Shown: positions 25,516 to 34,909, counted from the first letter of the stretch. The stretch is DNA of 64,000 nucleotides from Promicromonospora sp. AC04 (GCF_003058225.1 NZ_QBUG01000016.1:1-64000); one strand, 5' to 3'. The notes: generated by a model not told the origin, from the letters alone. Numbers and translations are program-made.

Positions 25516-26469
25516 ATGTTGGAAACCTCAGCCCGCCTCCTGCGGCTGCTCTCCCTCCTGCAGCTTCCGCGCGAGTGGACGGGCGTCGATCTCGCCGACC
25601 GTCTCGGAGTGAGCGGGCGGACCGTGCGCACTGACGTCCAGCGCCTGCGCAGCCTCGGCTACCCGGTGGTGGCCACGCGCGGGAACGTCGGCGGCTACCG
25701 TCTCGGTGCCGGCGCTGCCCTCCCGCCGCTGCTGCTCGACGACGACGAGGCCGTCGCCGTCACGGTCGGTCTCCGGACGGCGACCGGCGGCGCCGTCGCA
25801 GGGATCGAGGAGGCGTCCCTGCGGGCGCTGGCCAAGCTGGAGCAGGTGCTGCCCTCCCGGCTGCGGCGCCGGGTCAACACCCTGCAGACCTTCACGGTGC
25901 CGGTTCCCAGTGACGCGGCAGGGCCGAGCGTCGAGACCTCGGTCCTGACGACTCTGGCCGCAGTCTGCCGCGACCGGGAGCGGCTCCGGTTCGACTATGA
26001 GGACCATGCGGGCGCGGCCACCGTGCGCACCGTCGAGCCGTACCGGCTGGTCAACTGGGGCCGCCGTTGGTACCTGTTCGCTTGGGACGTCGAACGCGGC
26101 GACTGGCGGACCTTCCGCGTCGACCGGATCCGGCCTCGCGTCCCGACCGGCCCCCGGTTCACGCCGCGCGACCTGCCCGACGACGTCGCTGCGTACGTGT
26201 CGAGCCGGGTGTCCGCCGCCGCCTGGCGGTACCGCGCGCGGGTCACCGTGTCTGCCCCGGCCGAGGTCGTGGCCGATCGGATCAGCCCGGCAGTGGGGAC
26301 GGTCGAACGCGTCGACGAACACACGTGCGTCCTGCACACCGGCGCCGACACGGTCGAGACCCTCGGCGCCTACCTGGGCTTGCTCGGCGAGGACTTCCAC
26401 GTCGCCGGGCCGCCGGAGCTCGTCACCCACCTGCGCCGGCTCGCCGGCCGGTACGCGCGATCCACCTGA
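25516..26469 (+). CDS. WYL-domain (YafY/DeoR-like) transcriptional regulator
   Basis: 317 aa. N-terminal HTH_11 winged helix (TGVDLADRLGVSGRTVRTDVQ, continuing to GGYRLGAGAALPPLLL). A WYL domain at about residues 150-235 holds RRWYLFAWDVERGDWRTFRVDRI, with the ligand-binding Arg and Tyr positions, followed by a WCX-like C-terminal extension. Such proteins sense small ligands. It is divergent from the epoxide hydrolase gene, its likely target. Confidence 0.9.
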   Translation: MLETSARLLRLLSLLQLPREWTGVDLADRLGVSGRTVRTDVQRLRSLGYPVVATRGNVGGYRLGAGAALPPLLLDDDEAVAVTVGLRTATGGAVAGIEEASLRALAKLEQVLPSRLRRRVNTLQTFTVPVPSDAAGPSVETSVLTTLAAVCRDRERLRFDYEDHAGAATVRTVEPYRLVNWGRRWYLFAWDVERGDWRTFRVDRIRPRVPTGPRFTPRDLPDDVAAYVSSRVSAAAWRYRARVTVSAPAEVVADRISPAVGTVERVDEHTCVLHTGADTVETLGAYLGLLGEDFHVAGPPELVTHLRRLAGRYARST

Positions 26470-26633
26470 TCACCGCGGGCCACCGGTCGAGCCGAGGTAC
26501 GCGCGACCGGGGCTCTCACGCCGTCCGCGTGGGGTTCCGTTCGTCGTCGGATCCAGGTCGTCCCCTGTTCACCTGTCGGTCAGCGCCCGACGCTTGCATG
26601 AGCTGACTCGCTCGCCGGTACAAGGAGACGACC

Positions 26634-27509
26634 ATGCACGGAAGAACAATCGTCGGCGCGGCCCTGGCGGCCGCCACCCTGTTCGCGGGGGTGGCCATAC
26701 CGACGTCGGCCGCACCGCTCGGGGCAGGTGCCACCCTCGGTGACCCACACGACGCCGCGCACGCCCACAACGACTACGAGCACGAGCGCCCGCTCTACGA
26801 CGCGCTGGCCAGCGGCTTCACCAGTGTCGAGGCGGACGTGTGGCTGGTCGACGGCGAGCTGCTCGTCGCGCACGACCTTGCGGACGTGGACCCGGACCGC
26901 ACCCTGGAGAGCCTGTACCTGGACCCGCTGCGCGATCTGGTACGCGACAACCGCGGGAGCGTCTACCCCGGCTGGGACGGCAGCCTCCAGCTTCTGATCG
27001 ACATCAAGTCCGACGGCGAGCCCACCTACGCCGCGGTCCACGAGGCGCTCGCCGAGCACAAGCGGATCCTGGAGCGTTCGGTGCGCGGCCACGTGCGGCC
27101 GGGTCCGGTTACCGCGGTCATCAGCGGCAACCGGCCGCTGGAGACCATGCGGTCGCAGGCCGTGCGGTACGCGTTCTACGACGGGCGGTCCGGCGACCTG
27201 GGCTCGGGCCTCCCGGCGAGCCTGATGCCGCTGGTCAGCGACAACTGGACCAAGCTCTTCACCTGGCAGGGCGAGGGCGCGATGCCCGCCGCCGAGCGCG
27301 AGCGCCTGCACGCGTTCGTGGACCAGGCGCACGACGCCGGGTATCGCGTCCGCTTCTGGGCCACGCCCGACCAGGCCGGCCCGGCCCGCGACGCGGTGTG
27401 GACCGAGCTGGCCGACGCCGGGGTGGACCACATGAACACCGACGACCTGGCGGGCCTGGACGAGTTCCTGACCGAGCTGGACGCCGCCCCGGGTGGCCGG
27501 TCGAGGTGA
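26634..27509 (+). CDS. Secreted PI-PLC/GDPD-like phosphodiesterase (AIM6-like)
   Basis: 291 aa with a Sec signal peptide (about residues 1-26, ending PTSAA). The TIM-barrel phosphodiesterase superfamily motifs HAHNDYEHERPLYDAL, VEADVWLVDGELLVAHDL and LLIDIKSDGE place it with the AIM6/YjbJ-like PI-PLC-X/GDPD group. The His, Glu, Asp and second His residues of the usual metal/catalytic site are all present. It may release head groups from phospholipids or glycerophosphodiesters outside the cell. An ACAAGGAG site precedes the start. Confidence 0.82.
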   Translation: MHGRTIVGAALAAATLFAGVAIPTSAAPLGAGATLGDPHDAAHAHNDYEHERPLYDALASGFTSVEADVWLVDGELLVAHDLADVDPDRTLESLYLDPLRDLVRDNRGSVYPGWDGSLQLLIDIKSDGEPTYAAVHEALAEHKRILERSVRGHVRPGPVTAVISGNRPLETMRSQAVRYAFYDGRSGDLGSGLPASLMPLVSDNWTKLFTWQGEGAMPAAERERLHAFVDQAHDAGYRVRFWATPDQAGPARDAVWTELADAGVDHMNTDDLAGLDEFLTELDAAPGGRSR

Positions 27510-27530
27510 CGTTCGCGGGGCGCTCGGCGG

Positions 27531-27563
27531 GATTACTTGACTCAGGAAATTAGGTAGTTTCGC
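27531..27563. promoter_or_regulatory. AT-rich candidate operator upstream of the GH71/99-like gene
   Basis: A conspicuously AT-rich island in GC-rich DNA, starting GATTACTTGACTCAG. It contains a TTGACT hexamer (27537-27542) and the inverted pair GAAA-N8-TTTC (27546-27561), a layout seen in ROK-family sugar-regulator sites. No convincing -10 box could be fixed. Confidence 0.3.
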
Positions 27564-27677
27564 CGATGCGCCGGCGCCCCCGGTCACGGGATGCTCGCCC
27601 CGAACGATGCGACGCGGACCTGACCCGGGGCGCACGACGACGACGTCGTGGCGCCACCTCGACGATCGGAGAACCTC

Positions 27678-28949
27678 ATGACCATCTCCAGGCGTTCCTT
27701 CCTCAGCCTCTCCGCAGCCGTCGCGGCGACGGCGGCCGCTGCGCCCTCGGCCGCCTCTGCCGTGCCGATGGTCCCGGACGCTTTCGGGGCGGCAGCCGTC
27801 GCCGTGAGCCCGCCCGGCGACGTCGTCGGAAAGATCACTGCCGGCTACCAGGGCTGGTTCGCCTGCCGGGGCGACGGTGCCCCGATCAACCTGTGGTGGC
27901 ACTGGGCCCGCCAGGCGGACCAGCCGCCGTCGATCACGAACTCCGCGATCAAGTCGTGGCCCGACACCCGCGAGTACGCGACCACGTACGGGACGGGGTT
28001 TCCCGCGCTGAACGACGGACGCCTTGCCCACCTCTTCTCGTCGTACGACCAGCAGACCGTCGACGTCCACTTCCGCTGGATGGCGGAGAACGGGATCCAC
28101 ACGGCGGCGCTGCAGCGGTTCAACCCGTTCGGCGGCGAGGGGCCGACGCGCGACGCCGTCGCCGACCGGGTGCGCTCCGCGGCGGAGCGGACCGGCCGGA
28201 AGTACTACATCATGTACGACGTCAGCGACTGGCTCTCGATGCGGACGCAGATCACGCAGGACTGGGCGACGAAGATGTCGGCCCACACCGGCTCCTCCGC
28301 CTACGCACGGCAGAACGGTATGCCGGTGGTGGGGATCTGGGGCTTCGGGTTCAACGACCCGCAGCGTCCGTTCACCCCGGAGGAGTGCCAGGAGGTCATC
28401 GACTGGTTCAAGGGCCAGGGCGTCTACGTCATGGGTGGCGTGCCCACGTGGTGGCGCACGCTGGGTGAGGACTCCCGGCAGGGATTCGCGGACGTGTACC
28501 GCTCGTTCCACATGATCTCGCCGTGGCTCGTCGGCCGGATCAGCAACGTCGGCGGTGCCGACCAGTTCTACGACGTCGCGACCGTTCCCGACCTGGCGGA
28601 GTGCAACCGGCTGGGCATCGACTACCAGCCCTGCGTGCTGCCCGGTGACCTGCAGGAGCGGCACCGTGCGCACGGCGACTTCATGTGGCGGCAGTTCTAC
28701 AACCACGCGCGGGCGGGGGTGGCGAGCGCCTACATCTCGATGTTCGACGAGTACAACGAGGGCAACCAGATCGCCAAGACCGCGGCGACGGCGGGGGACG
28801 TGCCGGCGGGCTCGGGCATCTGGGCGCTCGACGAGGACGGGACGGCCTGCTCGTCGGACTACTACCTGCGCCTGACGAACGACGGAGGGCGCATGCTGCG
28901 GGGCGAGCTGCCTGTCACCTCGCTGCGGCCCACGCCTCCCCAGCCGTAG
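27678..28949 (+). CDS. Tat-exported glycoside-hydrolase family 71/99-like protein
   Basis: 423 aa. Twin-arginine signal at the N-terminus (TISRRSFLSLSAAVAATAAA), cleavage near SAASA. The mature domain starts with KITAGYQGWFACRGDG and continues with a TIM-barrel fold carrying YYIMYDVSDW, GIWGFGFND and SAYISMFDEYNEGNQ. These are hallmarks of GH71/GH99-like proteins, whose acidic residues sit in the EYNEGN and related loops. It probably acts on an alpha-linked or mannose-containing glycan; activity within this branch is often untested. Tat export suggests folding before secretion. Confidence 0.82.
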   Translation: MTISRRSFLSLSAAVAATAAAAPSAASAVPMVPDAFGAAAVAVSPPGDVVGKITAGYQGWFACRGDGAPINLWWHWARQADQPPSITNSAIKSWPDTREYATTYGTGFPALNDGRLAHLFSSYDQQTVDVHFRWMAENGIHTAALQRFNPFGGEGPTRDAVADRVRSAAERTGRKYYIMYDVSDWLSMRTQITQDWATKMSAHTGSSAYARQNGMPVVGIWGFGFNDPQRPFTPEECQEVIDWFKGQGVYVMGGVPTWWRTLGEDSRQGFADVYRSFHMISPWLVGRISNVGGADQFYDVATVPDLAECNRLGIDYQPCVLPGDLQERHRAHGDFMWRQFYNHARAGVASAYISMFDEYNEGNQIAKTAATAGDVPAGSGIWALDEDGTACSSDYYLRLTNDGGRMLRGELPVTSLRPTPPQP

Positions 28950-29031
28950 TCCCGGAGCGTTGTCACAGATCCGTCCTCCGCCCGGTCTACCTAGCGACAC
29001 CGACCGTCGGTGATTGCGAGGAGGGTGGGCC

Positions 29032-30246
29032 ATGAGCACGATCGCGTTCCTCAACATCCCGCTGCACGGGCACGTCAACCCGACCCTGCCGGTCGTCGCC
29101 GAGCTGGTCCGTCGCGGCCACCGGGTCACCTATTACACGTCGCCCGCGTTCTCGAAGGAGATCGAGGCCACCGGCGCGACCGTCTTTCTCTACCCCGGCG
29201 GAGACCAGCCGCTCCCTGACCCGCCCATGCCAGTCACGATGCTGGACGGGCTGGCGGGCGCCGCCGTCGGGCTGCTGCCTGCAGTGCTCTCCGACCTGCG
29301 TCGCGAACGGCCCGACCTGATCGTCCACGGCGCCGCCTGTCCCTGGGGCGCGGTCGCGGCCCGCGAGCTGCGGGTGCCGGCGGCCTCGACCTTCACCACG
29401 TTCGCGTTCAACCGGAGCGCGCCGAGCCCCACCGGCGCGTCGTGGGCGCTCCTGGCACAGGCGGCGACCCGGCCGCGGAACGTCGGGTCCTACCTCCGGT
29501 CCCGGTGGACGCTGTCCCGCCGGTACGCGGCGCGTGGCCTGCCGCTGTTCGACCTGGCGAACGTCCGGCAGCCCCTCAACCTGGTCTTCACCTCGCGTGT
29601 GTTCCAGCCGCTGGCGGAGGTTCTCGACGAGTCGTACCGGTTCGTGGGGCCCAGCCTCGGCGCTCGCCTGCCCGACCCCGCCTTCCCCGGAGACCTGCTG
29701 CGCGACCCCGTCCTGTACGTCTCGCTGGGTACGGTGTTCGACGCCGCACCGAGCCTGCTGCGCACCTTCGCCTCAGCGCTCGCGCCGCTGGGCGGCACCA
29801 CGATCATCTCCACGGGACACACCGATCCCGCCGCGCTGGGACCGTTGCCGGACAACGTGCTCGCGCACCGCTTCGTGCCCCAGACCGAGGTCCTGGCTCG
29901 CGCCGCGCTGTTCGTCACCCATGGCGGGATGAACAGCGTCAACGAGGCGATGTACGCGGGAGTCCCCATGCTGGTGGTGCCGCAGGGGGCCGACCAGCCG
30001 CTGGTCGCCGGACGCGTCGTCGAGCTCGGCGCGGGGCTGTCGATGCGCACGGGGGACGTCACCGAGGAGTCGGTCCGTGGTCTGGCCCGGAGTCTGCTGG
30101 ACGAGCCGCGGTTCCAGGTCGCGTCGGCCGCCATGCAGCTCGCCCAGCGCGAGGCCGGAGGGTACGCGCGCGCCGTCGACGAGCTGGAGCAGTACCTGCA
30201 CCGGATCGGCGAGGCCGCGCCGCGAGCGTCGAGACGGGAGCGCTGA
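29032..30246 (+). CDS. UDP-glycosyltransferase of the macrolide (MGT/GT1) family
   Basis: 404 aa GT-B enzyme. N-terminal acceptor domain opening IAFLNIPLHGHVNPTLPVV; C-terminal nucleotide-sugar motif FVTHGGMNSVNEAMYAGVPM, then PQGADQPLVAGRVVELGAG. Such enzymes glycosylate macrolides, polyketides, sterols or other lipophilic acceptors. ATG 29032 is chosen because GAGGAG lies 9 bp upstream. First gene of a tight three-gene operon with a four-helix membrane protein (3-bp gap) and a membrane-anchored hydrolase, which hints at a lipid-type acceptor. That is inference. Confidence 0.88.
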   Translation: MSTIAFLNIPLHGHVNPTLPVVAELVRRGHRVTYYTSPAFSKEIEATGATVFLYPGGDQPLPDPPMPVTMLDGLAGAAVGLLPAVLSDLRRERPDLIVHGAACPWGAVAARELRVPAASTFTTFAFNRSAPSPTGASWALLAQAATRPRNVGSYLRSRWTLSRRYAARGLPLFDLANVRQPLNLVFTSRVFQPLAEVLDESYRFVGPSLGARLPDPAFPGDLLRDPVLYVSLGTVFDAAPSLLRTFASALAPLGGTTIISTGHTDPAALGPLPDNVLAHRFVPQTEVLARAALFVTHGGMNSVNEAMYAGVPMLVVPQGADQPLVAGRVVELGAGLSMRTGDVTEESVRGLARSLLDEPRFQVASAAMQLAQREAGGYARAVDELEQYLHRIGEAAPRASRRER

Positions 30247-30249
30247 CCG

Positions 30250-30750
30250 GTGTCGCCCTCGGTGATCACCCTGCTGCTGCTCGCCGGGCTCTCCGAGTCC
30301 GCCGGGCGGATCCTGCCGTTGCTCGCCCGCCGCGCCGCAGTGTCGCGGACCCGGGTGCCGCCGCCCATCGTCTTCGGGATGCTCCTGACCGGCGCCGTGG
30401 TCGAGTGCGCCATCTTCGCGCTCTGGCCGCTGACGGCGTCGGCCCTCGCCGAGCTGGTGGCCGGACCGGTTCCGGGCACCGCGCTGACCTGGACGCCCGC
30501 CCTCGTCGCCCCGCTGGTCCTGACCGCCGTCCTCGCGTTCCCGCTGATCGGGCCGCTGCTGCACGGGCTGCTGATCGTCGGGGTCGGGCTGAGCCTGGTC
30601 GACCCGCTCGCCACGGCGTCGGGCCTGGCGTGGTGGCCCGCCGCGGCCTGCGTGGCCGGCGCGGGGCTGGGGCTGGCCGCCGTCGTCAGCCTGCTCCGGC
30701 ACCTGGTCGCGCGGATCACGTCCACCATGGCGCTGGAGGTGCCGGCATGA
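30250..30750 (+). CDS. Four-helix integral membrane protein of unknown function
   Basis: 166 aa, GTG start 3 bp after the glycosyltransferase stop. Hydrophobic segments at about 3-22, 40-62, 80-110 and 125-148, with little soluble sequence. No family recognised. Its stop overlaps the next start as ATGA, so it is translationally coupled to the hydrolase gene. Confidence 0.75.
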   Translation: MSPSVITLLLLAGLSESAGRILPLLARRAAVSRTRVPPPIVFGMLLTGAVVECAIFALWPLTASALAELVAGPVPGTALTWTPALVAPLVLTAVLAFPLIGPLLHGLLIVGVGLSLVDPLATASGLAWWPAAACVAGAGLGLAAVVSLLRHLVARITSTMALEVPA

Positions 30751-31652
30751 GCGTGCTCCTGCTGCTCGTCCTGGTGCTCGGTCCGATCCTGCTCGCCGAG
30801 GGGCTGCTCGCGCGCTACGAGGTGATGGTCTACACGGCCGGCTGGCGCAGGCCGACGCCCGAGCTCCCGCAGGGCATGCCGTATGCCCGTGGCGCCGACC
30901 CGGACCGCCCGCCGGATGCCTACCTGGTCTACCTGGACGGCATCGGGAAGCGTCGCTTCACGGACACCCGCGACGGCGGCCAGCTCGTCAAGGCCGTGCT
31001 CGACGGGGCGCCCGAGCTGCGCGTCCTGGGGCAGGTGCAGCCCTACTCGCCGGTGGCCGCGCCGCTCGTCGACCGGCCCGTGTGGGAGTGGCTGCGCCAT
31101 CACGTCGGGCTGCTGCTGTTCCTGCACAACGCGATGCAGACCTTCGTCGCGGCCGACAGCCGCTACCGCCCGCTGTACAACCGCGCCGTGGGCGCCCAGA
31201 TCGCCGATCAGCTACGGCAGGCCGGGTACGAGCCCGACAACGGCATCCCCGTGGTGCTCCTCAGCTACAGCGGGGGCGCGCAGGTCGCCACCGGCGCGGC
31301 GGACGAGCTTTACGCCGAGCTGCGCGCCCCGCTCCTGCTCATCAGCATCGGCGGGTTCCACAACGGCGCGAACGATCTCACCCACGTAGCGCGCATGCAC
31401 GTGCTCACCAGCACCCGGGACCGGATCGAGCGGGTGAGCGCCTGGATCTTCCCCGAACGCTGGCGGCTGTTCCGGCGCAGCGCGTGGAACCGCGCCGTCG
31501 ACGCGGGGAAGGTCGTCGTGCACCGGCTCGAGCCGGCCACCCACGTCGGGCCGCTGAGCTACATCAGCCCGACGGCGAAGCTGCCGGACGGCCGCAGCCA
31601 CCTCGACCGCACCACCGAGCTGGTGCTGGCGACCGTCCGGGCCTTCCCCTAG
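30747..31652 (+). CDS. Membrane-anchored alpha/beta-hydrolase-fold protein
   Basis: 301 aa. N-terminal signal-anchor helix (VLLLLVLVLGPILLAEGLL). A nucleophile-elbow-like VVLLSYSGGAQVATG lies near residue 175, and a late His (HLDRTTE) near the end. YLVYLDGIGKRRFTD is a conserved opening block that I have seen in unnamed actinobacterial membrane hydrolases. No acid residue can be assigned confidently. Third gene of the glycosyltransferase operon; its stop overlaps the convergent gene at 31649 by four bases. Confidence 0.72.
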   Translation: MSVLLLLVLVLGPILLAEGLLARYEVMVYTAGWRRPTPELPQGMPYARGADPDRPPDAYLVYLDGIGKRRFTDTRDGGQLVKAVLDGAPELRVLGQVQPYSPVAAPLVDRPVWEWLRHHVGLLLFLHNAMQTFVAADSRYRPLYNRAVGAQIADQLRQAGYEPDNGIPVVLLSYSGGAQVATGAADELYAELRAPLLLISIGGFHNGANDLTHVARMHVLTSTRDRIERVSAWIFPERWRLFRRSAWNRAVDAGKVVVHRLEPATHVGPLSYISPTAKLPDGRSHLDRTTELVLATVRAFP

Positions 31653-32335
31653 ACGCTCTCCGCCGCCGACGCCAGCACCGCCGCGAGCTCGGCCGGCCGG
31701 CTGAACATGGGCCAGTGGCCCGAGTCGAGGTCGACGAGGTCGACGTGCTTGGCCCGGGCGAGCTCGGGTACGTCGCCGGCGTCGATCCACTCCTTGGCCT
31801 GGGCGGGCGTGAACTCCGGGCACACCACCACGACGGGGACGTCGAACCGGCGCTCGTCGGTCAGGTGCACAACGGCCCGGGCGACCCCCTCGGGGACGGG
31901 GACGGCCTTGTCGGCGAACGTGCGCCGCGCCGCGTCGTCGAGGTCGGCGGAGTCCGGCCCCGCGAACGGCTCCCAGCCGGGGAACTGCATGACGCCGTCC
32001 GTGATCTCGAACAGGTCGGCGTAGAGCTTGCCGTCGTCCCAGGGGAAACCGCCGACCAGGGCGACCCCGGCAACCTGCTCGGGCCGCGCGTCGACGGCGA
32101 GCCAGGCCAGGGTGCAGGCGGCGGAGTGCCCCACGACCAGGGGTTTCTCCGACGCCGCGTCCACGGCCGCGAGCACGGTGGCGACCTGGTCGTCGAGCGT
32201 GGCCGACGTCGACCCGTCGCCCTGGCCCGGGAGCGGGACCGGCACGGGGTGGTGGCCGAGCGCCTCGAGCTCGGGCACGACGTCGTCCCAGGCCGAACCG
32301 TCTAGCCAGAGGCCTCCGATGAGCAGGATGTCCAT
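31649..32335 (-). CDS. Alpha/beta hydrolase
   Basis: 228 aa. Nucleophile elbow GHSAACTLAW (Ser about residue 70) and catalytic His in LDSGHWPMFSRP. The compact cap and the GLWLDGSAWDDVVPELEALG N-terminus place it with small esterase/methylesterase-like hydrolases. Substrate unknown. A single gene whose promoter would lie in the 186-bp region before the DHFR-like gene. Confidence 0.87.
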   Translation of the reverse strand: MDILLIGGLWLDGSAWDDVVPELEALGHHPVPVPLPGQGDGSTSATLDDQVATVLAAVDAASEKPLVVGHSAACTLAWLAVDARPEQVAGVALVGGFPWDDGKLYADLFEITDGVMQFPGWEPFAGPDSADLDDAARRTFADKAVPVPEGVARAVVHLTDERRFDVPVVVVCPEFTPAQAKEWIDAGDVPELARAKHVDLVDLDSGHWPMFSRPAELAAVLASAAESV

Positions 32336-32521
32336 GATCGTTTCTCCCGTGCTGATCCGTGGTGAGCCGGCGTGCGGCCGGCGACTCCTACGCTAAGACC
32401 GGTTCCGGACGTTCTGCTTCCGGATCAGTTCCCGGGGTGCCGATGAGTTTCCCGCGACCCCCTCGTCTGTCCCCGTAGAGCGCCGCACCAGGCGGCCACC
32501 ACAAAACAAGGAGAACCTCAA

Positions 32522-33094
32522 ATGCGCACCATCGTCGCCACGCACTTCGTCTCGCTCGACGGCAAGGTCGACCCGACCGGCGGCGACCCCGCGCTGCACG
32601 ACACGGCGTGGACCTTCAAGACGGTCGACTCCCTGCCGGAGATGTACGAGCTCAAGAGCCAGGAGCAGGAGGAAGCCGGCGCACTGCTGCTCGGCCGGAC
32701 CAGCTACCAGATGTTCGCGCCCGTCTGGCCGAAGATGGACGAGTTCGTGCGCTACAACACTCTGCCCAAGTACGTCGTCTCCACCACGCTCACCGAGGAC
32801 GACCTGGTCGACAACTGGGGCGAGACCACCATCCTGCGCTCGCTGGACGACGTCGCGAAGCTCAAGGAGACCGACGGCGCCGAGATCCAGGTGCACGGCA
32901 GCGTGAGCCTCACCCGGGCGCTCGCGGACGCCGGGCTCGTCGACGCGTACCACCTGCTCGTCTTCCCCGTGCTCCTGGGCCAGGGCAAGCCGCTGTTCAG
33001 CGACGCCGACAAGGCCGCCCAGAAGCTCCGGCTGGTCGAGCACGAGGCGTACAAGAACGGCGTCCAGAAGCAGATCTTCGAGGTGGTGCGCTGA
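32522..33094 (+). CDS. Dihydrofolate-reductase-fold (RibD C-terminal type) protein
   Basis: 190 aa. N-terminal IVATHFVSLDGKVDP, central GALLLGRTSYQMF and C-terminal DAYHLLVFPVLLGQGKPLF are the usual blocks of the YyaP/RibD-C family, a DHFR fold binding NADPH. Physiological substrates of stand-alone members are mostly unknown. AAGGAG precedes the start. The WYL regulator begins 14 bp downstream, so the two form an operon. Confidence 0.88.
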   Translation: MRTIVATHFVSLDGKVDPTGGDPALHDTAWTFKTVDSLPEMYELKSQEQEEAGALLLGRTSYQMFAPVWPKMDEFVRYNTLPKYVVSTTLTEDDLVDNWGETTILRSLDDVAKLKETDGAEIQVHGSVSLTRALADAGLVDAYHLLVFPVLLGQGKPLFSDADKAAQKLRLVEHEAYKNGVQKQIFEVVR

Positions 33095-33108
33095 CATAGC
33101 CTGCAGGG

Positions 33109-34059
33109 GTGCCGTCCGAGACCAGCCCCACCGCCCGCGCGCTCCGCGCGCTGGAGATCCTGCAGACCCGTCCGGGTACGACGGCGGACGACCTCGCCCA
33201 GCGGCTGGGCGTCACGGAGCGGGCCGCCCGGAGGTACGTCGAGATCCTCCGCGAGGCGGGCATCCCCGTCTCGTCGACGCGCGGCCCGCACGGGGGCTAC
33301 CGCCTCGGGCGCGGGACGCGGCTCCCGCCGGTCACGTTCACGCAGACCGAGGCGCTGGGCCTGGTCATGGCGGTGCTCCACGCGCACCCGGACGCCGACG
33401 ACCTCGTGAGCACCGCCCTCGGCAAGGTCATCCGGGCGCTGCCCGAGGACGTCGGCCGGCAGGCGGCCACGCTGCGCGAGCACGCGTCCGCCACCCCCGA
33501 CCGGTACGCCGCCCGCCCGGACACCGCCATCACCAGTGCGCTCGTCGCGGCCATCGCCGCCCGACGGCGCGTGCTGGTCACCTACCGGGGCGAGTCCGGC
33601 AGCGAGTGGGTCGCCGAGGTCGATCCCTGGGCCGTCGTCGTCCGCTACGGGCGCTGGTACCTCCTGTGCCACTCCCACCGCGCCGGCGCCGTTCGCACCT
33701 ACCGCGTCGACCGGGTCCTCGCCGTCGAGCACACGAACCAGGGGTTCGAACCGCCCGCCGACCTCGACCCCGTGACCGCGCTCGAGGAGCACCTCGGCAC
33801 CGGGTGGCAGTTCGCCACGCGCGTCGTGTTCGACGCCCCGCTCGCCGACGTCGCGCCCTGGGTCGGGGCGCAGATGGGGCGGCTCGAGGCGTCGGGCGAG
33901 GGGTGCGTGCTGGTGGGCACCACACGGAACCCGGCGATGTACGCGGGGGAGTGGCTCGCGACCGTGCCCTTCCCCTTCCGGGTGGAGGAGGGGCCCGAGC
34001 TGCGGGAAGCGGTCAAGGCGCTCGCGGAGCGGCTCGCCGCGGCGGTGGCGGAGCCCTGA
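33109..34059 (+). CDS. WYL-domain (YafY-like) transcriptional regulator
   Basis: 316 aa, GTG start. HTH_11 domain (TTADDLAQRLGVTERAARRYVE, then GPHGGYRLGRGTRLPPVTF) and a WYL domain (RYGRWYLLCHSHRAGAVRTYRVDR). Same architecture as the regulator at 25516 but clearly divergent, so not a recent duplicate. It probably regulates its own operon with the DHFR-fold gene; the ligand is unknown. Confidence 0.9.
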   Translation: MPSETSPTARALRALEILQTRPGTTADDLAQRLGVTERAARRYVEILREAGIPVSSTRGPHGGYRLGRGTRLPPVTFTQTEALGLVMAVLHAHPDADDLVSTALGKVIRALPEDVGRQAATLREHASATPDRYAARPDTAITSALVAAIAARRRVLVTYRGESGSEWVAEVDPWAVVVRYGRWYLLCHSHRAGAVRTYRVDRVLAVEHTNQGFEPPADLDPVTALEEHLGTGWQFATRVVFDAPLADVAPWVGAQMGRLEASGEGCVLVGTTRNPAMYAGEWLATVPFPFRVEEGPELREAVKALAERLAAAVAEP

Positions 34060-34120
34060 CCCGGCTGCCGCCGACCTGGCCGGCCGTCGACCGGATCGCT
34101 CGCCCGCGGGCAACCGGCCC

Positions 34121-34909
34121 TCACGAGCGCGCGCACGCCTCCAGCTCGCCGAGCGCGGTCGGCAGCTCCGCCAGGGCGGTGAGCGCGCGTTCCTGGGAGA
34201 GGTCGACGAGGGTGTCGTACGCCTCGGAACCGTCCGCGTGCTCGCGGACGTGGTCGGCCAGCAGCAGGGCGTCGCGGTGGTCGCCGAGCACGGACTGGAT
34301 CCGGTGGCCGGCGGCGCCGAGGTCCTTGGTCCTGCTGCCGAGCAGCCCGACGGGCGCCTGGGTGATCGCGTCGCACGTGTGCCGCAGGCGGCGCGCGGCC
34401 TTCCGCAGCTCGTGGGCGGTCTCGGGATCCCCGAGCCGGCGGGCGGCGTCGAGCGTGCGGGCGGTCTGACGGCGCACGGCCCGGCGTGCCGCCTTCTTCG
34501 CCGGCCGCGACGCTCGTTCGCCGAGCCGGGGTGCTGCGGCCCATTCGGCCAGCAGCCTGGCGAGGTCGCGGCTCCGGCGTGAGCGGGTCCAGCGGACCGC
34601 GTCGGCGTGCGCCTGTGCCTGCGCTGCCCGGAGCGGGTCGACCAGCGCGGAGCGGGCAGCATCGGGGAGGCCGACGGCGTCCGCGGCCGCTGCGGCCTGC
34701 TCCGCCCGGACCTCCAGGTCGCGCGCCTGGCCCAGCACGTCGCCCCACTCCTTGAGCCGGGACCGGAGCTTGGCGGCCGCGTCCTTGTCGAGGTACCTGC
34801 GGAACGCGGCGAGGACGTTGCGCAGGCGACGCACCGAGGTGCGCAGGCCGTGCACGGCGTCGGGCTCGTCGGCCAGCGCTGCCGGGACACCGTCCTGGAT
34901 CTGGCGCAC
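34121..34909 (-). CDS. CHAD-domain protein
   Basis: 262 aa, all-helical with conserved histidines and arginines: EPDAVHGLRTSVRRLRNVLAAF and AHELRKAARRLRHTCD, the two CHAD half-repeats. CHAD proteins bind polyphosphate granules through these basic faces. The GTG start at 34909 is the first ordinary start codon after an in-frame stop. However, the open frame continues about 24 codons upstream (encoding PRPETAGDLLTLAVGDL, which resembles the family N-terminus), so a rare start codon there is possible. No CYTH partner domain is present. Confidence 0.85.
   Translation of the reverse strand: MRQIQDGVPAALADEPDAVHGLRTSVRRLRNVLAAFRRYLDKDAAAKLRSRLKEWGDVLGQARDLEVRAEQAAAAADAVGLPDAARSALVDPLRAAQAQAHADAVRWTRSRRSRDLARLLAEWAAAPRLGERASRPAKKAARRAVRRQTARTLDAARRLGDPETAHELRKAARRLRHTCDAITQAPVGLLGSRTKDLGAAGHRIQSVLGDHRDALLLADHVREHADGSEAYDTLVDLSQERALTALAELPTALGELEACARS

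Noticed and set aside
29442-30740. Frame that runs upstream of the hydrolase at 30747 through the glycosyltransferase gene
   Set aside because: Only the part from 30747 shows protein-like composition and an ATGA-coupled start; the rest is a shadow of the glycosyltransferase.
34060-34120. GGCCGG/CCGGCC pairs as a terminator between the WYL and CHAD genes
   Set aside because: Arms are only 6 bp and 30 bp apart, expected by chance at this GC content.
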